Source: CAYXWM01 sp964468805
Lineage (GTDB): Bacteria; Bacillota; Clostridia; Lachnospirales; WRBF01
Assembly (NCBI GenBank): GCA_964468805.1
Contig: CAYXWM010000035.1
Coordinates: 1 to 29,621, forward strand
DNA: 29,621 bases
Reading direction: 5' to 3'
Shown: positions 15,529-23,640 of the stretch, one piece after another
How positions within the stretch are numbered: position 1 is the stretch's first letter
Layout: each line of letters starts with the position of its first letter
Notes under the pieces: generated by a model
Told to the model about the DNA's origin: nothing
Seen by the model: the letters and a program-made list of their open reading frames with translations, nothing else
Databases searched by the model: none
Position numbers and translations under genes: made by a program

Positions 15529-16538
15529 ATATAATCGTAGCCGGTTTGGACTATAAAATAGCTGATATAACCCAACGTGAAGAAATGTCCTTCACCAAAA
15601 CCGCAATGTTGGAAATTTACGAAAGATTGTTGCAGAACCCCGATATTTACGGTTCCGTTATAATTTCCACCTGTAACCGCACGGAGATTTATATTTCCTG
15701 TAGGGATGACAAGCAACTTAATCCTTTTTTGCTATTGGGTTATAATCATAAGCACTATCTTTACCGAGGCGACGAGGCAATCAACCATCTTTGCCAACTT
15801 GCCTGTGGAGTAAAATCACAAATTTGGGGCGAAGACCAAATCATCACCCAAGTAAAGCAATCCATAGCCTATGCCCGTGAATGCCGGGCAAGCGACAGCA
15901 TTTTGGAAGTACTTTTCCGCACAGCCATTACAGCGGCAAAAAAGGTCAAATCCCTTGTAGACATGAAAATTCCGGGCAATTCCATAGGACATAAAGCCCT
16001 TGAAGTTATAAATAATTACAGCGAAAAAATCCAAGAAGTTCTCGTAATAGGAAACGGCGAAATCGGGCGATTGGTTTCCACCCTGCTTTTAAACGCAGGT
16101 TACCAAGTAACCGTAACTTTACGCCAATACAAACACGGACAAAACTTTGTACCCGCCGGTGCAAATACCATAGATTACGCAGACCGTTACCTGTTTATGC
16201 ATAAATGCCAAGCCGTGGTCAGCGCAACCCTAAGCCCTCACCACACCGTTGAACGCAACGAGCTTGAAAAAATGCCAAGCTACCCCAAGCTTTTCATAGA
16301 CCTTGCCATGCCTCGAGACATAGCACCGGAAGTCACTGAAATGGACGGCGTAACTTGCTTTAACGTGGATAATATCTGCAAACAGGAAATAGAAAACAAC
16401 CACAAACAACAATTGTCTAAAATAGAAGCTATAATAGAAAAAAATATTCAAGATTTCCACAAATGGATTTCATACAGAAAAAGCTTAAACCTCTTACCCA
16501 AAACTGCACCAAAAGAGGCTCAAATAATAGCATATTAA
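15525..16538 (+). CDS. hemA: Glutamyl-tRNA reductase, short form
   Basis: 337 aa from the TTG at 15525, which overlaps the cbiG stop (TTGA) and has GGAGG 8 nt upstream. From here the protein begins with the family's usual NIIVAGLDYK. An ATG five codons earlier (15510) overlaps that GGAGG and is less likely. The catalytic cysteine is C50 in ISTCNRTEIY. GVKSQIWGEDQIITQVK is the active-site helix region and VIGNGEIG (about 174-181) is the NADPH fold. The protein stops soon after the spinal helix (DFHKWISYRK), so most of the C-terminal dimerisation domain found in typical 400-450 aa enzymes is absent. It makes glutamate-1-semialdehyde, which HemL converts to 5-aminolevulinate. Confidence 0.92.
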   Translation: MNIIVAGLDYKIADITQREEMSFTKTAMLEIYERLLQNPDIYGSVIISTCNRTEIYISCRDDKQLNPFLLLGYNHKHYLYRGDEAINHLCQLACGVKSQIWGEDQIITQVKQSIAYARECRASDSILEVLFRTAITAAKKVKSLVDMKIPGNSIGHKALEVINNYSEKIQEVLVIGNGEIGRLVSTLLLNAGYQVTVTLRQYKHGQNFVPAGANTIDYADRYLFMHKCQAVVSATLSPHHTVERNELEKMPSYPKLFIDLAMPRDIAPEVTEMDGVTCFNVDNICKQEIENNHKQQLSKIEAIIEKNIQDFHKWISYRKSLNLLPKTAPKEAQIIAY

Positions 16539-16550
16539 CTCTTACAATGC

Positions 16551-16607
16551 TCTTTCTTGACAGATATACGGAAAGAAACAGTATAAGTTTTCCTGAAAGG
16601 ACTTACT
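16551..16607 (+). promoter_or_regulatory. Hairpin and possible weak internal promoter before cbiH
   Basis: TCTTTC (16551-16556) pairs with GAAAGA (16571-16576). TTGACA (16557-16562) inside the loop has TATAAG 19 nt downstream, an over-long spacing. An AAAGGA ribosome binding site precedes cbiH. Promoter activity is doubtful. Confidence 0.25.
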
Positions 16608-17336
16608 ATGAAAATTTACGTGGTAGGAATTGGTCCCGGTGACCCCTGTTTTTTAACGCCCCAAGCACAGCAAGCCTTGGAGGACAGCCGGGTTATAGTG
16701 GGATATAAGTTATATATAGATTTACTGGGCGATTTAACCCACGGAAAAGAGCTTGTCTCCTCGTCTATGAGACGTGAAACGGAGCGTTGCAAAATCGCCG
16801 TTGACAAAGCCCTGGAAGGAAAGACCGTTGCCGTTGTTTGCAGCGGAGACGCCGGAGTATACGGAATGGCAGGGCTTGTGCTGGAAGTAGCCGAGCCTTA
16901 CCCGGATTTGGATATAGAAATAATCCCCGGGATAACAGCCGCCGTCAGTGCCGCGGCAGTCTTGGGTTCACCCCTAACCAACGATTTTGCGGTAGTTTCC
17001 CTAAGCGATTTGCTTACCCCTTGGGAAGTAATAGAAAAACGCCTTTCGGCAGCAAGTGACGGGGATTTTGTAACCTGTCTTTATAATCCCGGCAGTAAAA
17101 CACGAAAAGATTACCTTTCTCGAGCCTGTGAAATTATCTTAAAACATAAACCCACGGATACAGCCTGCGGTTTGGTTCAAAATATAGGCAGAGAAGGTCA
17201 AACTGCGAAAATTTGCTCCTTGGGAGAACTGAAAGATTATCCCGCAGATATGTTTACGCTGGTAATCATAGGCAACAGCCAAACTAAGGTCATCAACAAC
17301 AGACTGGTAACCCAAAGGGGTTATAAAAATGTGTAA
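16608..17336 (+). CDS. cbiH: Cobalt-precorrin-3 C17-methyltransferase CbiH
   Basis: 242 aa. Motifs are VGIGPGDPCFLTPQA, VIVGYKLYIDLL, SSSMRRETERC, VCSGDAGVYGMAGL and CLYNPGSKTRKDYL, the standard CbiH/CobJ set. It performs C17 methylation with ring contraction. It has no fused ferredoxin or CbiG domain. It overlaps the next gene by 8 bp. Confidence 0.95.
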   Translation: MKIYVVGIGPGDPCFLTPQAQQALEDSRVIVGYKLYIDLLGDLTHGKELVSSSMRRETERCKIAVDKALEGKTVAVVCSGDAGVYGMAGLVLEVAEPYPDLDIEIIPGITAAVSAAAVLGSPLTNDFAVVSLSDLLTPWEVIEKRLSAASDGDFVTCLYNPGSKTRKDYLSRACEIILKHKPTDTACGLVQNIGREGQTAKICSLGELKDYPADMFTLVIIGNSQTKVINNRLVTQRGYKNV

Positions 17337-18528
17337 TATATTGATATTCGGCGGCACCCTTGAGGGCAGACGCCTTTGCGAATATCTTTCACAACAAAAT
17401 ATTCAACACAGCGTTTCCATCGCCACGGAATACGGGAAGAATTTACTTAACAATACTAATTCCCAAATTTTCGTGGGTAGGCTTAACAGAGATGAAATCA
17501 TAGATTTTATTAACCGTCATAATTTTTCCTTAATTATAGATGCAACACACCCCTATGCAACAGAAGTAACCCAAAATATAAAGTACGCCTGCAACAATTT
17601 ACAAATAGAATATATAAGACTGTTAAGGGAATCCCAAAGTTTTCAAGATGTTTTGAACTTTCCCACAACCGAAGCTGCCGTTGAATATCTCAACTCTGTT
17701 CGAGGAAAGGTCTTGCTTACCACCGGCAGTAAGGACTTACCCTTGTATACCAAGGTTATGGGCTTTGAAAACCGCTTGTTTCCTCGGATTTTACCGACAC
17801 CCGAGGTTTTGCAATCCTGCTTGGCATTGGGCTACTCCCCTAAAAACATAGTCTGTATGCAAGGACCTTTTTCCCATGATATAAACGTTTCCATGCTGAA
17901 ACAATTTGATTGCGGTTTTTTGGTCACAAAAGACAGCGGAGAAACCGGCGGCTTGGAAGCAAAAATAACTGCCGCAAATGAAGCCGGAGCCAAAGTAATC
18001 CTAATTCAAAGACCTCTTGACGAAGTAGGCTACACCTATGAACATGTGATAAGCCTAATCCGTTCTCGTTTTGAACAAAAACACGAATTTTTTCCCTTAT
18101 TTATCCCTATTAAATCCAAAACCGTCTTGGTGGTGGGCGGCGGAGAAATAGCTCAAAGACGAATTATGACCTTGCTTAATTTTGATTGCAATATCAAAGT
18201 TGTGGCACCGAAAGCAACGGAAAAAATACGAGATTTGGCGAATAGGGGCTTAATTGATTTCATTAACGAAGCCTACCTACCCAATCATCCGGACGGAGCC
18301 TTTATGGTGATTGCCGCAACGGATAATAGAGAAGTAAATCACAGTATAGGCGTACAAGCCAAAGAAAAGGGTCTGTGGGTAAGCGTTGCTGACTGTAAAG
18401 AAGAATGCAATTTTTTCTTTCCCGGTGTAATCACTCATGACGGTACGGTTATGGGGCTTACCAGCGGCGGTCAAAAGACCAAGGAATTAAAGGCCTTTAT
18501 TCAAAGGCTAAAGGAGGTCTTGGAGTGA
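17329..18528 (+). CDS. cbiJ: Fusion of cobalt-precorrin-6A reductase (CbiJ) and precorrin-2 dehydrogenase (SirC/Met8)
   Basis: 399 aa in one uninterrupted frame. Residues about 1-250 are CbiJ, with IFGGTLEGRRL, IDATHPYATEVT, LLTTGSKDL and TKDSGETGGLEAK. Residues about 262-399 are a Met8/SirC NAD-binding domain with VLVVGGGEIAQRR (GGG at 270-272), VVAPKA, and AATDNREVNH, which contains the expected catalytic aspartate near 332. The ferrochelatase half of bifunctional siroheme synthases is missing. The fused domain oxidises precorrin-2 to sirohydrochlorin, early in the pathway, while CbiJ reduces precorrin-6A, late. No other precorrin-2 dehydrogenase is in the window. hemC overlaps its end by 4 bp. 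Confidence 0.93.
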   Translation: MCNILIFGGTLEGRRLCEYLSQQNIQHSVSIATEYGKNLLNNTNSQIFVGRLNRDEIIDFINRHNFSLIIDATHPYATEVTQNIKYACNNLQIEYIRLLRESQSFQDVLNFPTTEAAVEYLNSVRGKVLLTTGSKDLPLYTKVMGFENRLFPRILPTPEVLQSCLALGYSPKNIVCMQGPFSHDINVSMLKQFDCGFLVTKDSGETGGLEAKITAANEAGAKVILIQRPLDEVGYTYEHVISLIRSRFEQKHEFFPLFIPIKSKTVLVVGGGEIAQRRIMTLLNFDCNIKVVAPKATEKIRDLANRGLIDFINEAYLPNHPDGAFMVIAATDNREVNHSIGVQAKEKGLWVSVADCKEECNFFFPGVITHDGTVMGLTSGGQKTKELKAFIQRLKEVLE

Positions 18529-19388
18529 AAATAACAGTAGGAAGCAGAGAAAGCAAACTTGCCGTTGTTCAGTCAAACCTGGTAATAGATGCTATAATTC
18601 GCTCCAATCCCGGCACAGAGGTTGAATTGCTTACAATGAAAACCACCGGGGATATTATCTTGGACCGTACCTTGGATAAAATCGGCGGCAAGGGGCTTTT
18701 TGTTAAAGAATTGGAACAGGCTCTCTCGGATAGACGTGTGGATTTGGTGGTACATAGTTATAAAGACGTGCCCATGATAGTCAACCCGGAAATTCCCATT
18801 ACAGCCGTCTCCCAACGGGAAGACCCTCGAGATGTTTTGATTTTACCCGAGGGCAAAACCCAACTTGACCCGGAAAAACCCATAGGTTGCTCAAGCCAAC
18901 GCCGAACCCTACAATTAAAAGAACTCTATCCCAACGCCAAAATTCAACCCATCAGAGGAAACGTTCAGACACGCTTAAAAAAACTGGACAGCGGAGAATA
19001 TTCGGCATTGGTTCTGGCATATGCCGGCATAAAACGCCTTGGACTGGAACACAGAGTCAGCAGAGTTTTTGAAACCACCGAAATGCTGCCGGCGGCTTGC
19101 CAAGGAATCCTTGCCATTCAAACAAGAAAAGACTTCGATAAGCGAATACTCTCTGCCTTTCATTGCAAAGAAGCCGAAATTATTGCAAACTGCGAACGCA
19201 GCTTCGTCAGAACCCTAAACGGCGGTTGTTCCGCACCGGTTGCGGCATATGCCGAGATTATCAACGATAAAATCCACCTTACCGGTTTTTATATGAATGA
19301 AAAGGGACTAATCTTTAAAAATAATATAGAGGGTTCCCCGGAAGACGGCGAAATGTTGGGCAAAGAATTGGCTCAAGCCATGCTGTAG
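18525..19388 (+). CDS. hemC: Hydroxymethylbilane synthase (porphobilinogen deaminase)
   Basis: 287 aa with a GTG start overlapping the preceding stop (GTGA) and GGAGG about 7 nt upstream. N-terminal GSRESKLAVVQ, HSYKDVP with the catalytic aspartate at 81, and LNGGCSAPV with the dipyrromethane cofactor cysteine at 235 are all present. It joins four porphobilinogens for the HemD domain encoded next. The coding series pauses after it with a 200-nt gap. Confidence 0.96.
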   Translation: MKITVGSRESKLAVVQSNLVIDAIIRSNPGTEVELLTMKTTGDIILDRTLDKIGGKGLFVKELEQALSDRRVDLVVHSYKDVPMIVNPEIPITAVSQREDPRDVLILPEGKTQLDPEKPIGCSSQRRTLQLKELYPNAKIQPIRGNVQTRLKKLDSGEYSALVLAYAGIKRLGLEHRVSRVFETTEMLPAACQGILAIQTRKDFDKRILSAFHCKEAEIIANCERSFVRTLNGGCSAPVAAYAEIINDKIHLTGFYMNEKGLIFKNNIEGSPEDGEMLGKELAQAML

Positions 19389-19460
19389 TTTTGAATATTC
19401 TAATAAAAGCAATGAAATACACGATTATGTTCGGCTTTTTAATAAATTAATTCTGAACTT

Positions 19461-19559
19461 TTGACAGTATTCTCATGTTGTCCATAAATTACGTTCAGAA
19501 AAGTACTCATAACGTAAAAATTCCTCCGGAATTTAATAAGACCGGGTGGAACTTACGTT
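19461..19559 (+). promoter_or_regulatory. Switch-like leader before cobA-hemD, with possible promoter
   Basis: TTGACA (19461-19466) with CATAAA at 16 nt spacing may be a modest promoter. Downstream, TTACGTT (19489-19495), AACGTAA (19511-19517) and a second TTACGTT (19553-19559) allow two mutually exclusive 7-bp helices. A perfect 7-bp hairpin, AAATTCC-tcc-GGAATTT (19518-19534), and the segment GACCGGGTGGAAC lie in the second loop. There is no T-run, so control of translation or RNA stability is more likely than termination. No riboswitch family was recognised. Confidence 0.45.
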
Positions 19560-19588
19560 AAATAAGCAACGCCTCATAGGAGTGAAAT

Positions 19589-21061
19589 ATGTACGAAAAA
19601 AAAGGAACAGTTTATCTTGTGGGAGCAGGTCCCGGAGACCATAAATTACTAACTTTAAAAGCCGCAGAACTGTTGCAAATTGCGGAAGTTATAGTTTATG
19701 ACCGCTTAATCGGCGACGGCGTTCTTACCTTTTGCAATCCCCAAGCGGAATATATAGACGTGGGCAAAAATTCCGGTAATCATCCGGTACCCCAAAGTGA
19801 AATCAACAGAATTCTGCTGGACAAAGCTCTGGAGAGCAAAATAGTGGTGCGATTAAAAGGCGGTGACCCCTTTGTTTTCGGCAGAGGCGGCGAAGAGTTG
19901 GAACTGCTTGCGGAACACGGTATACCCTTTCAGGTTGTACCCGGGGTAACCTCCGCCATTGCCGCTCCTGCCTATGCCGGCATACCGGTAACCCACCGCA
20001 AACATTGTTCTTCACTTCATATAATTACCGGTCACACAAAAACCGACTCTGCCCTTGAATATACCCCGTTGGTTCAATTGGGCGGTACTTTGGTTTTTAT
20101 GATGTCCGTTGCAAAAATAGGCGAGATAGCAAGGGGTTTGATAGCCTCCGGCATGAGCCCCGAAACTCACTGTGCCTTAACGGAAAACGGCACTCATAAT
20201 TGCCAACGTTCCTTTTTGGCAACCTTGCAAACCGCGGAAAAAACAGCCCTAGCCAACAATATAACCTCTCCTGCCGTATTCGTGGTAGGCGAAGTATGTA
20301 CTTATATGAACAGCTTTAATTGGTTTGAAGCCCTACCGCTGAAAGGCTTAAATGTATTGGTAACACGACCGAAAACCGTTGCCGGAAGACTTTCGGCGGA
20401 ACTGAACGCCTTGGGAGCAAACGCAGTTGAATATCCCTGTATTAAAACCGTTCCAATACACTTCGATGCAAATTTTGAGGAGTTTGATGTAATAGCCTTT
20501 ACAAGTGCCGTTGGGGTAAATGTTTTCTTTGACCGGCTTTTTGATAAGGGCTTGGATTGCCGAAGTTTATTCAACAAAAAAATAGCCGCCATAGGCTCGG
20601 AAACGGCAAAAGCCGTTAAACAATACGGTATCAATCCGGATATAGTCCCGGAAACCTATGACTGCACTCATCTTGCGGAATTATTAAAGGAAGAAAACAA
20701 CATAGGTCTGTTTAGGGCAAAGAACGGATCACAAGAATTGGTTGAAATATTGGAAAAGTACAACAGAACTTTTAAGGACATTTCCGTTTATGAAACACAA
20801 TACATTAAAAACCCGGGCTTAACCCTTACTGATTATGATTACATTACCTTTACCAGTGCAAGCTGTGTAACCGGTTTTGTTAACTCAGTGGGCAGTCAAG
20901 ATTTCAGCAAACTTCCGGCAATATGTATAGGCAAACAAACAGCCGCAGAGGCTGAAAAATACGGCTTTAAGACCTTTATTTCCCACAAAGCAACCATTAC
21001 AAGTTTAAGAGACAAACTGGTGGAGGTGTGTAAAAATGATACACAGACCTCGCAGGCTTAG
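19589..21061 (+). CDS. cobA-hemD: Fusion of uroporphyrinogen-III C-methyltransferase (CobA) and uroporphyrinogen-III synthase (HemD)
   Basis: 490 aa. Residues about 1-245 are CobA with VGAGPGDHKLLTLKA, DRLIGDG, RLKGGDPFVFGRGGEE (88-103) and VVPGVTSAIAAPAYAGIPVTHR. Residues about 250-485 are HemD, starting LNVLVTRPK and containing IAFTSAVGVNVF, AAIGSETAKAVKQYG and TFTSASCVTGF. The pair makes uroporphyrinogen III and methylates it twice to precorrin-2, the branch point to corrin and siroheme. This fusion is common in Clostridia. A GGAG box precedes the ATG, and hemB starts 26 bp before its end. Confidence 0.95.
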   Translation: MYEKKGTVYLVGAGPGDHKLLTLKAAELLQIAEVIVYDRLIGDGVLTFCNPQAEYIDVGKNSGNHPVPQSEINRILLDKALESKIVVRLKGGDPFVFGRGGEELELLAEHGIPFQVVPGVTSAIAAPAYAGIPVTHRKHCSSLHIITGHTKTDSALEYTPLVQLGGTLVFMMSVAKIGEIARGLIASGMSPETHCALTENGTHNCQRSFLATLQTAEKTALANNITSPAVFVVGEVCTYMNSFNWFEALPLKGLNVLVTRPKTVAGRLSAELNALGANAVEYPCIKTVPIHFDANFEEFDVIAFTSAVGVNVFFDRLFDKGLDCRSLFNKKIAAIGSETAKAVKQYGINPDIVPETYDCTHLAELLKEENNIGLFRAKNGSQELVEILEKYNRTFKDISVYETQYIKNPGLTLTDYDYITFTSASCVTGFVNSVGSQDFSKLPAICIGKQTAAEAEKYGFKTFISHKATITSLRDKLVEVCKNDTQTSQA

Positions 21062-22016
21062 GCAAAGCGGTTTAATCAGGGAATTAAGCCGTGAAACCAG
21101 AATGTCCTCCGATTCCCTAATTCTTCCCTTATTTATTAAGGAAGGAACTAATATAAAGAAAGAAATACGCTCTTTAAACGGTCATTACCACTACAGCCCG
21201 GACAGGGTTGAGGAAGCCATAGAACAGGGCTTGTCCGCCGGGGTAAAGAAATTTCTTCTGTTCGGCTTGCCCTCCGTAAAAGACGAAAGCGGAAGCGGTG
21301 CATATGCTTCCGAAGGCGTGGTTCAACAAGGCTTGCAAAAAATTAGGAATAAATACAGAGGAGAAGTCTTGCTGATTACCGATGTCTGTATGTGTGAATA
21401 CACTTCCCACGGGCATTGCGGTATCTTGGACGGTAATAACGTAGACAACGACAGAACCTTGAATTTCCTTGCAAAAACCGCTCTATCCCATGTACAAGCA
21501 GGAGCGGACATAGTTGCACCCTCAGATATGATGGACGGTAGAGTTACGGCAATCCGCAATATGCTGGATGACCATAAATTTAAGCATATTCCCATAATGT
21601 CCTATGCGGTTAAATATGCCTCGGGATTTTACGGGCCTTTTAGGGAAGCCGCAGAATCCGCACCGGAATTCGGCGACCGCAAAGGGTATCAAATGGATTA
21701 TCATAACAAAAAAGAAGCTGTAAAAGAAGCCCTGTTGGATGTAGAACAGGGAGCGGACATTCTTATAGTCAAGCCGGCTTTGGCTTACCTTGATATTATC
21801 CAAACCGTTTCCCAACAGGTAAACATACCCGTAGCGGCTTACAGCGTCAGCGGAGAATATGCCATGTATAAAGCCGCCGCACAAATGGGTCTTATAGATG
21901 CTTATTCCGTGCTTTGCGAAATGTCTGTTGCCATATTCCGAGCCGGGGCACAAATTTTAATAACCTATGCGGCTTGCGAACTTGCGAAGGCTATCAAAAA
22001 AGGAGATATAGGCTAA
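21036..22016 (+). CDS. hemB: Porphobilinogen synthase (5-aminolevulinate dehydratase)
   Basis: 326 aa. GGAGG 9 nt upstream supports the ATG inside the end of cobA-hemD. Zinc-type cysteines C118, C120 and C128 (VCMCEYTSHGHCGIL) and both active-site lysines, K193 (SYAVKYASGFYGPF) and K246 (LIVKPALAYLD), are present, so this is a zinc-dependent form. It condenses two 5-aminolevulinates to porphobilinogen. The stop overlaps the hemL start (TAATG). Confidence 0.97.
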   Translation: MIHRPRRLRQSGLIRELSRETRMSSDSLILPLFIKEGTNIKKEIRSLNGHYHYSPDRVEEAIEQGLSAGVKKFLLFGLPSVKDESGSGAYASEGVVQQGLQKIRNKYRGEVLLITDVCMCEYTSHGHCGILDGNNVDNDRTLNFLAKTALSHVQAGADIVAPSDMMDGRVTAIRNMLDDHKFKHIPIMSYAVKYASGFYGPFREAAESAPEFGDRKGYQMDYHNKKEAVKEALLDVEQGADILIVKPALAYLDIIQTVSQQVNIPVAAYSVSGEYAMYKAAAQMGLIDAYSVLCEMSVAIFRAGAQILITYAACELAKAIKKGDIG

Positions 22017-23281
22017 TGACAAAATCCGGTGAACTGTTTGAAAGGGCTAAGAAAGTTATTCCCGGCGGGGTAAACAGTCCCGTAAGGGCTTTTAAATCCG
22101 TGGGCGGCGAACCCCGTTTTATCAAATCCGCAAAAGGCTCCCGACTTTTCGATGAGGACGGCAATTCCTATTTGGACTTTGTAGCCGCTTGGGGACCCAT
22201 AATTTTGGGTCATGCCTATGAGCCGGTTTTGGAAGCCGTGACAAAGGCTGTAACTGACGGGCTGTGTTTCGGTACAGCAACCGAGCTTGAGGTTACCATG
22301 GCTGAACTTATGGTTGAAACGGTGAAATCTCTTGAATCCGTTCGTATGGTAAACAGTGGTACAGAGGCTGTAATAAGTGCTGTTCGTTTGGCTCGGGGAT
22401 ATACCGGCAAGGATAAAATAATCAAATTCGAGGGTTGTTATCACGGTCACGGTGATTCCATGCTGGTTAAAGCGGGTTCAGGACTTTTGACCCACGGAAC
22501 TCCCGACAGTGCCGGCGTTCCGGCAGCCGTGGCTAACGACACCCTTATAGCACAATACAATGACTTGGAAAGCGTAGACAGGCTTTTTCAAGAAAATCCC
22601 GGAAAGATAGCAGCCGTAATTATAGAACCGGTAGCGGCAAATATGGGCGTTGTATTGCCGAAAGAGGGCTTTTTGGCTCAATTGAAAGCCCTGTGCAACA
22701 AAAATAATGCTCTTTTGATATTCGACGAAGTAATAACCGGTTTCAGGCTGGCAAAGGGCGGAGCGCAAGAATATTTCGGTGTTGAAGCTGATATTGTAAC
22801 CTACGGAAAAATTATAGGCGGCGGCTTACCCATCGGAGCCTACGGCGGCAAAAAGGAAATTATGAAGCATATTTCTCCTCTTGGTGACGTTTATCAAGCA
22901 GGTACTCTTTCCGGCAATCCCATTTGTATGACTGCCGGCATAGCAACCTTAACAGAACTGAACAAACGCCCGGAAATATATCAACATATAAACGGTCTGG
23001 GCACCTATCTGGCGGAAAATCTTCGCAAACACACCAAAAACACCGTAAATCAAATAGGTTCGCTGTGTTGTATGTTCTGTACGGAACAACCGGTTACGGA
23101 CTATGCCTCCGCAAAAACCTCCGACACGAAGAAATACGCCGACTTTTTTAATTACCTTCTCAACAAAGGAATCTATATAGCACCGGCTCAATTCGAAGCC
23201 ATGTTCATCAGCATGGCACATAGCAAAGAAGATATGGATTTATTCACGGAAACATATATTTCTTTTACAAAGGAGCAATAA
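22016..23281 (+). CDS. hemL: Glutamate-1-semialdehyde 2,1-aminomutase
   Basis: 421 aa. The ATG at 22016 overlaps the hemB stop and has AGGAG about 10 nt upstream; an upstream in-frame ATG inside hemB is rejected. The protein begins TKSGELFERAKKVIPGGVNSPVRAF. The PLP lysine is K265 in VTYGKIIGGG, with FDEVITGFR before it. It completes 5-aminolevulinate synthesis with HemA. cbiX follows after 2 nt. Confidence 0.97.
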   Translation: MTKSGELFERAKKVIPGGVNSPVRAFKSVGGEPRFIKSAKGSRLFDEDGNSYLDFVAAWGPIILGHAYEPVLEAVTKAVTDGLCFGTATELEVTMAELMVETVKSLESVRMVNSGTEAVISAVRLARGYTGKDKIIKFEGCYHGHGDSMLVKAGSGLLTHGTPDSAGVPAAVANDTLIAQYNDLESVDRLFQENPGKIAAVIIEPVAANMGVVLPKEGFLAQLKALCNKNNALLIFDEVITGFRLAKGGAQEYFGVEADIVTYGKIIGGGLPIGAYGGKKEIMKHISPLGDVYQAGTLSGNPICMTAGIATLTELNKRPEIYQHINGLGTYLAENLRKHTKNTVNQIGSLCCMFCTEQPVTDYASAKTSDTKKYADFFNYLLNKGIYIAPAQFEAMFISMAHSKEDMDLFTETYISFTKEQ

Positions 23282-23283
23282 TC

Positions 23284-23640
23284 ATGCAGGGTATACTTAT
23301 TTTGGCACACGGAAGCAAAGCTGTTCACACCAAAAAAACTCTTGAAACCATAGTAAAACCCGTAAGCGAAAAATTGTCCGACAAATTAATTCAAACCGCT
23401 TTCATGCAGTTTGACGACATGAACATAGAAAACGGATTATCCGCCCTTATAGAAAAGGGAGCGACGGAAATTAAAGTTATTCCATACTTCCTCTTTGACG
23501 GGATTCATATTCACGAAGATATTCCCAACGAAATCGCCGCTTTTACAGAGAAAAACCCCGGTATCAAAATCACTCTGGGAGCAACCTTAGGTACGGATAG
23601 TCGTCTCAGTGAAATTTTGGTTGACAGAATATTGGCATGA
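23284..23640 (+). CDS. cbiX: Short sirohydrochlorin cobaltochelatase CbiX(S)
   Basis: 118 aa, the single-domain length that works as a homodimer. The N-terminal LILAHGSK gives metal ligand H9. PYFLFDGIHIHEDIP gives H75 in the conserved G-x-H-x3-D-I-P pattern. It inserts Co2+ into sirohydrochlorin, the committed step of the anaerobic pathway; no cbiK is present here. The related iron or nickel chelatases look alike, so specificity is assigned from context. It overlaps cbiE-cbiT by 4 bp. Confidence 0.92.
   Translation: MQGILILAHGSKAVHTKKTLETIVKPVSEKLSDKLIQTAFMQFDDMNIENGLSALIEKGATEIKVIPYFLFDGIHIHEDIPNEIAAFTEKNPGIKITLGATLGTDSRLSEILVDRILA

Noticed and set aside
19540..19575. GGGTGGAAC as a T-box antiterminator, attractive because glutamyl-tRNA feeds this pathway
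   Set aside because: Only nine bases fit the 14-nt T-box; the CGCG part is not kept, no stem I with a specifier loop fits the 200-nt gap, and no terminator follows.
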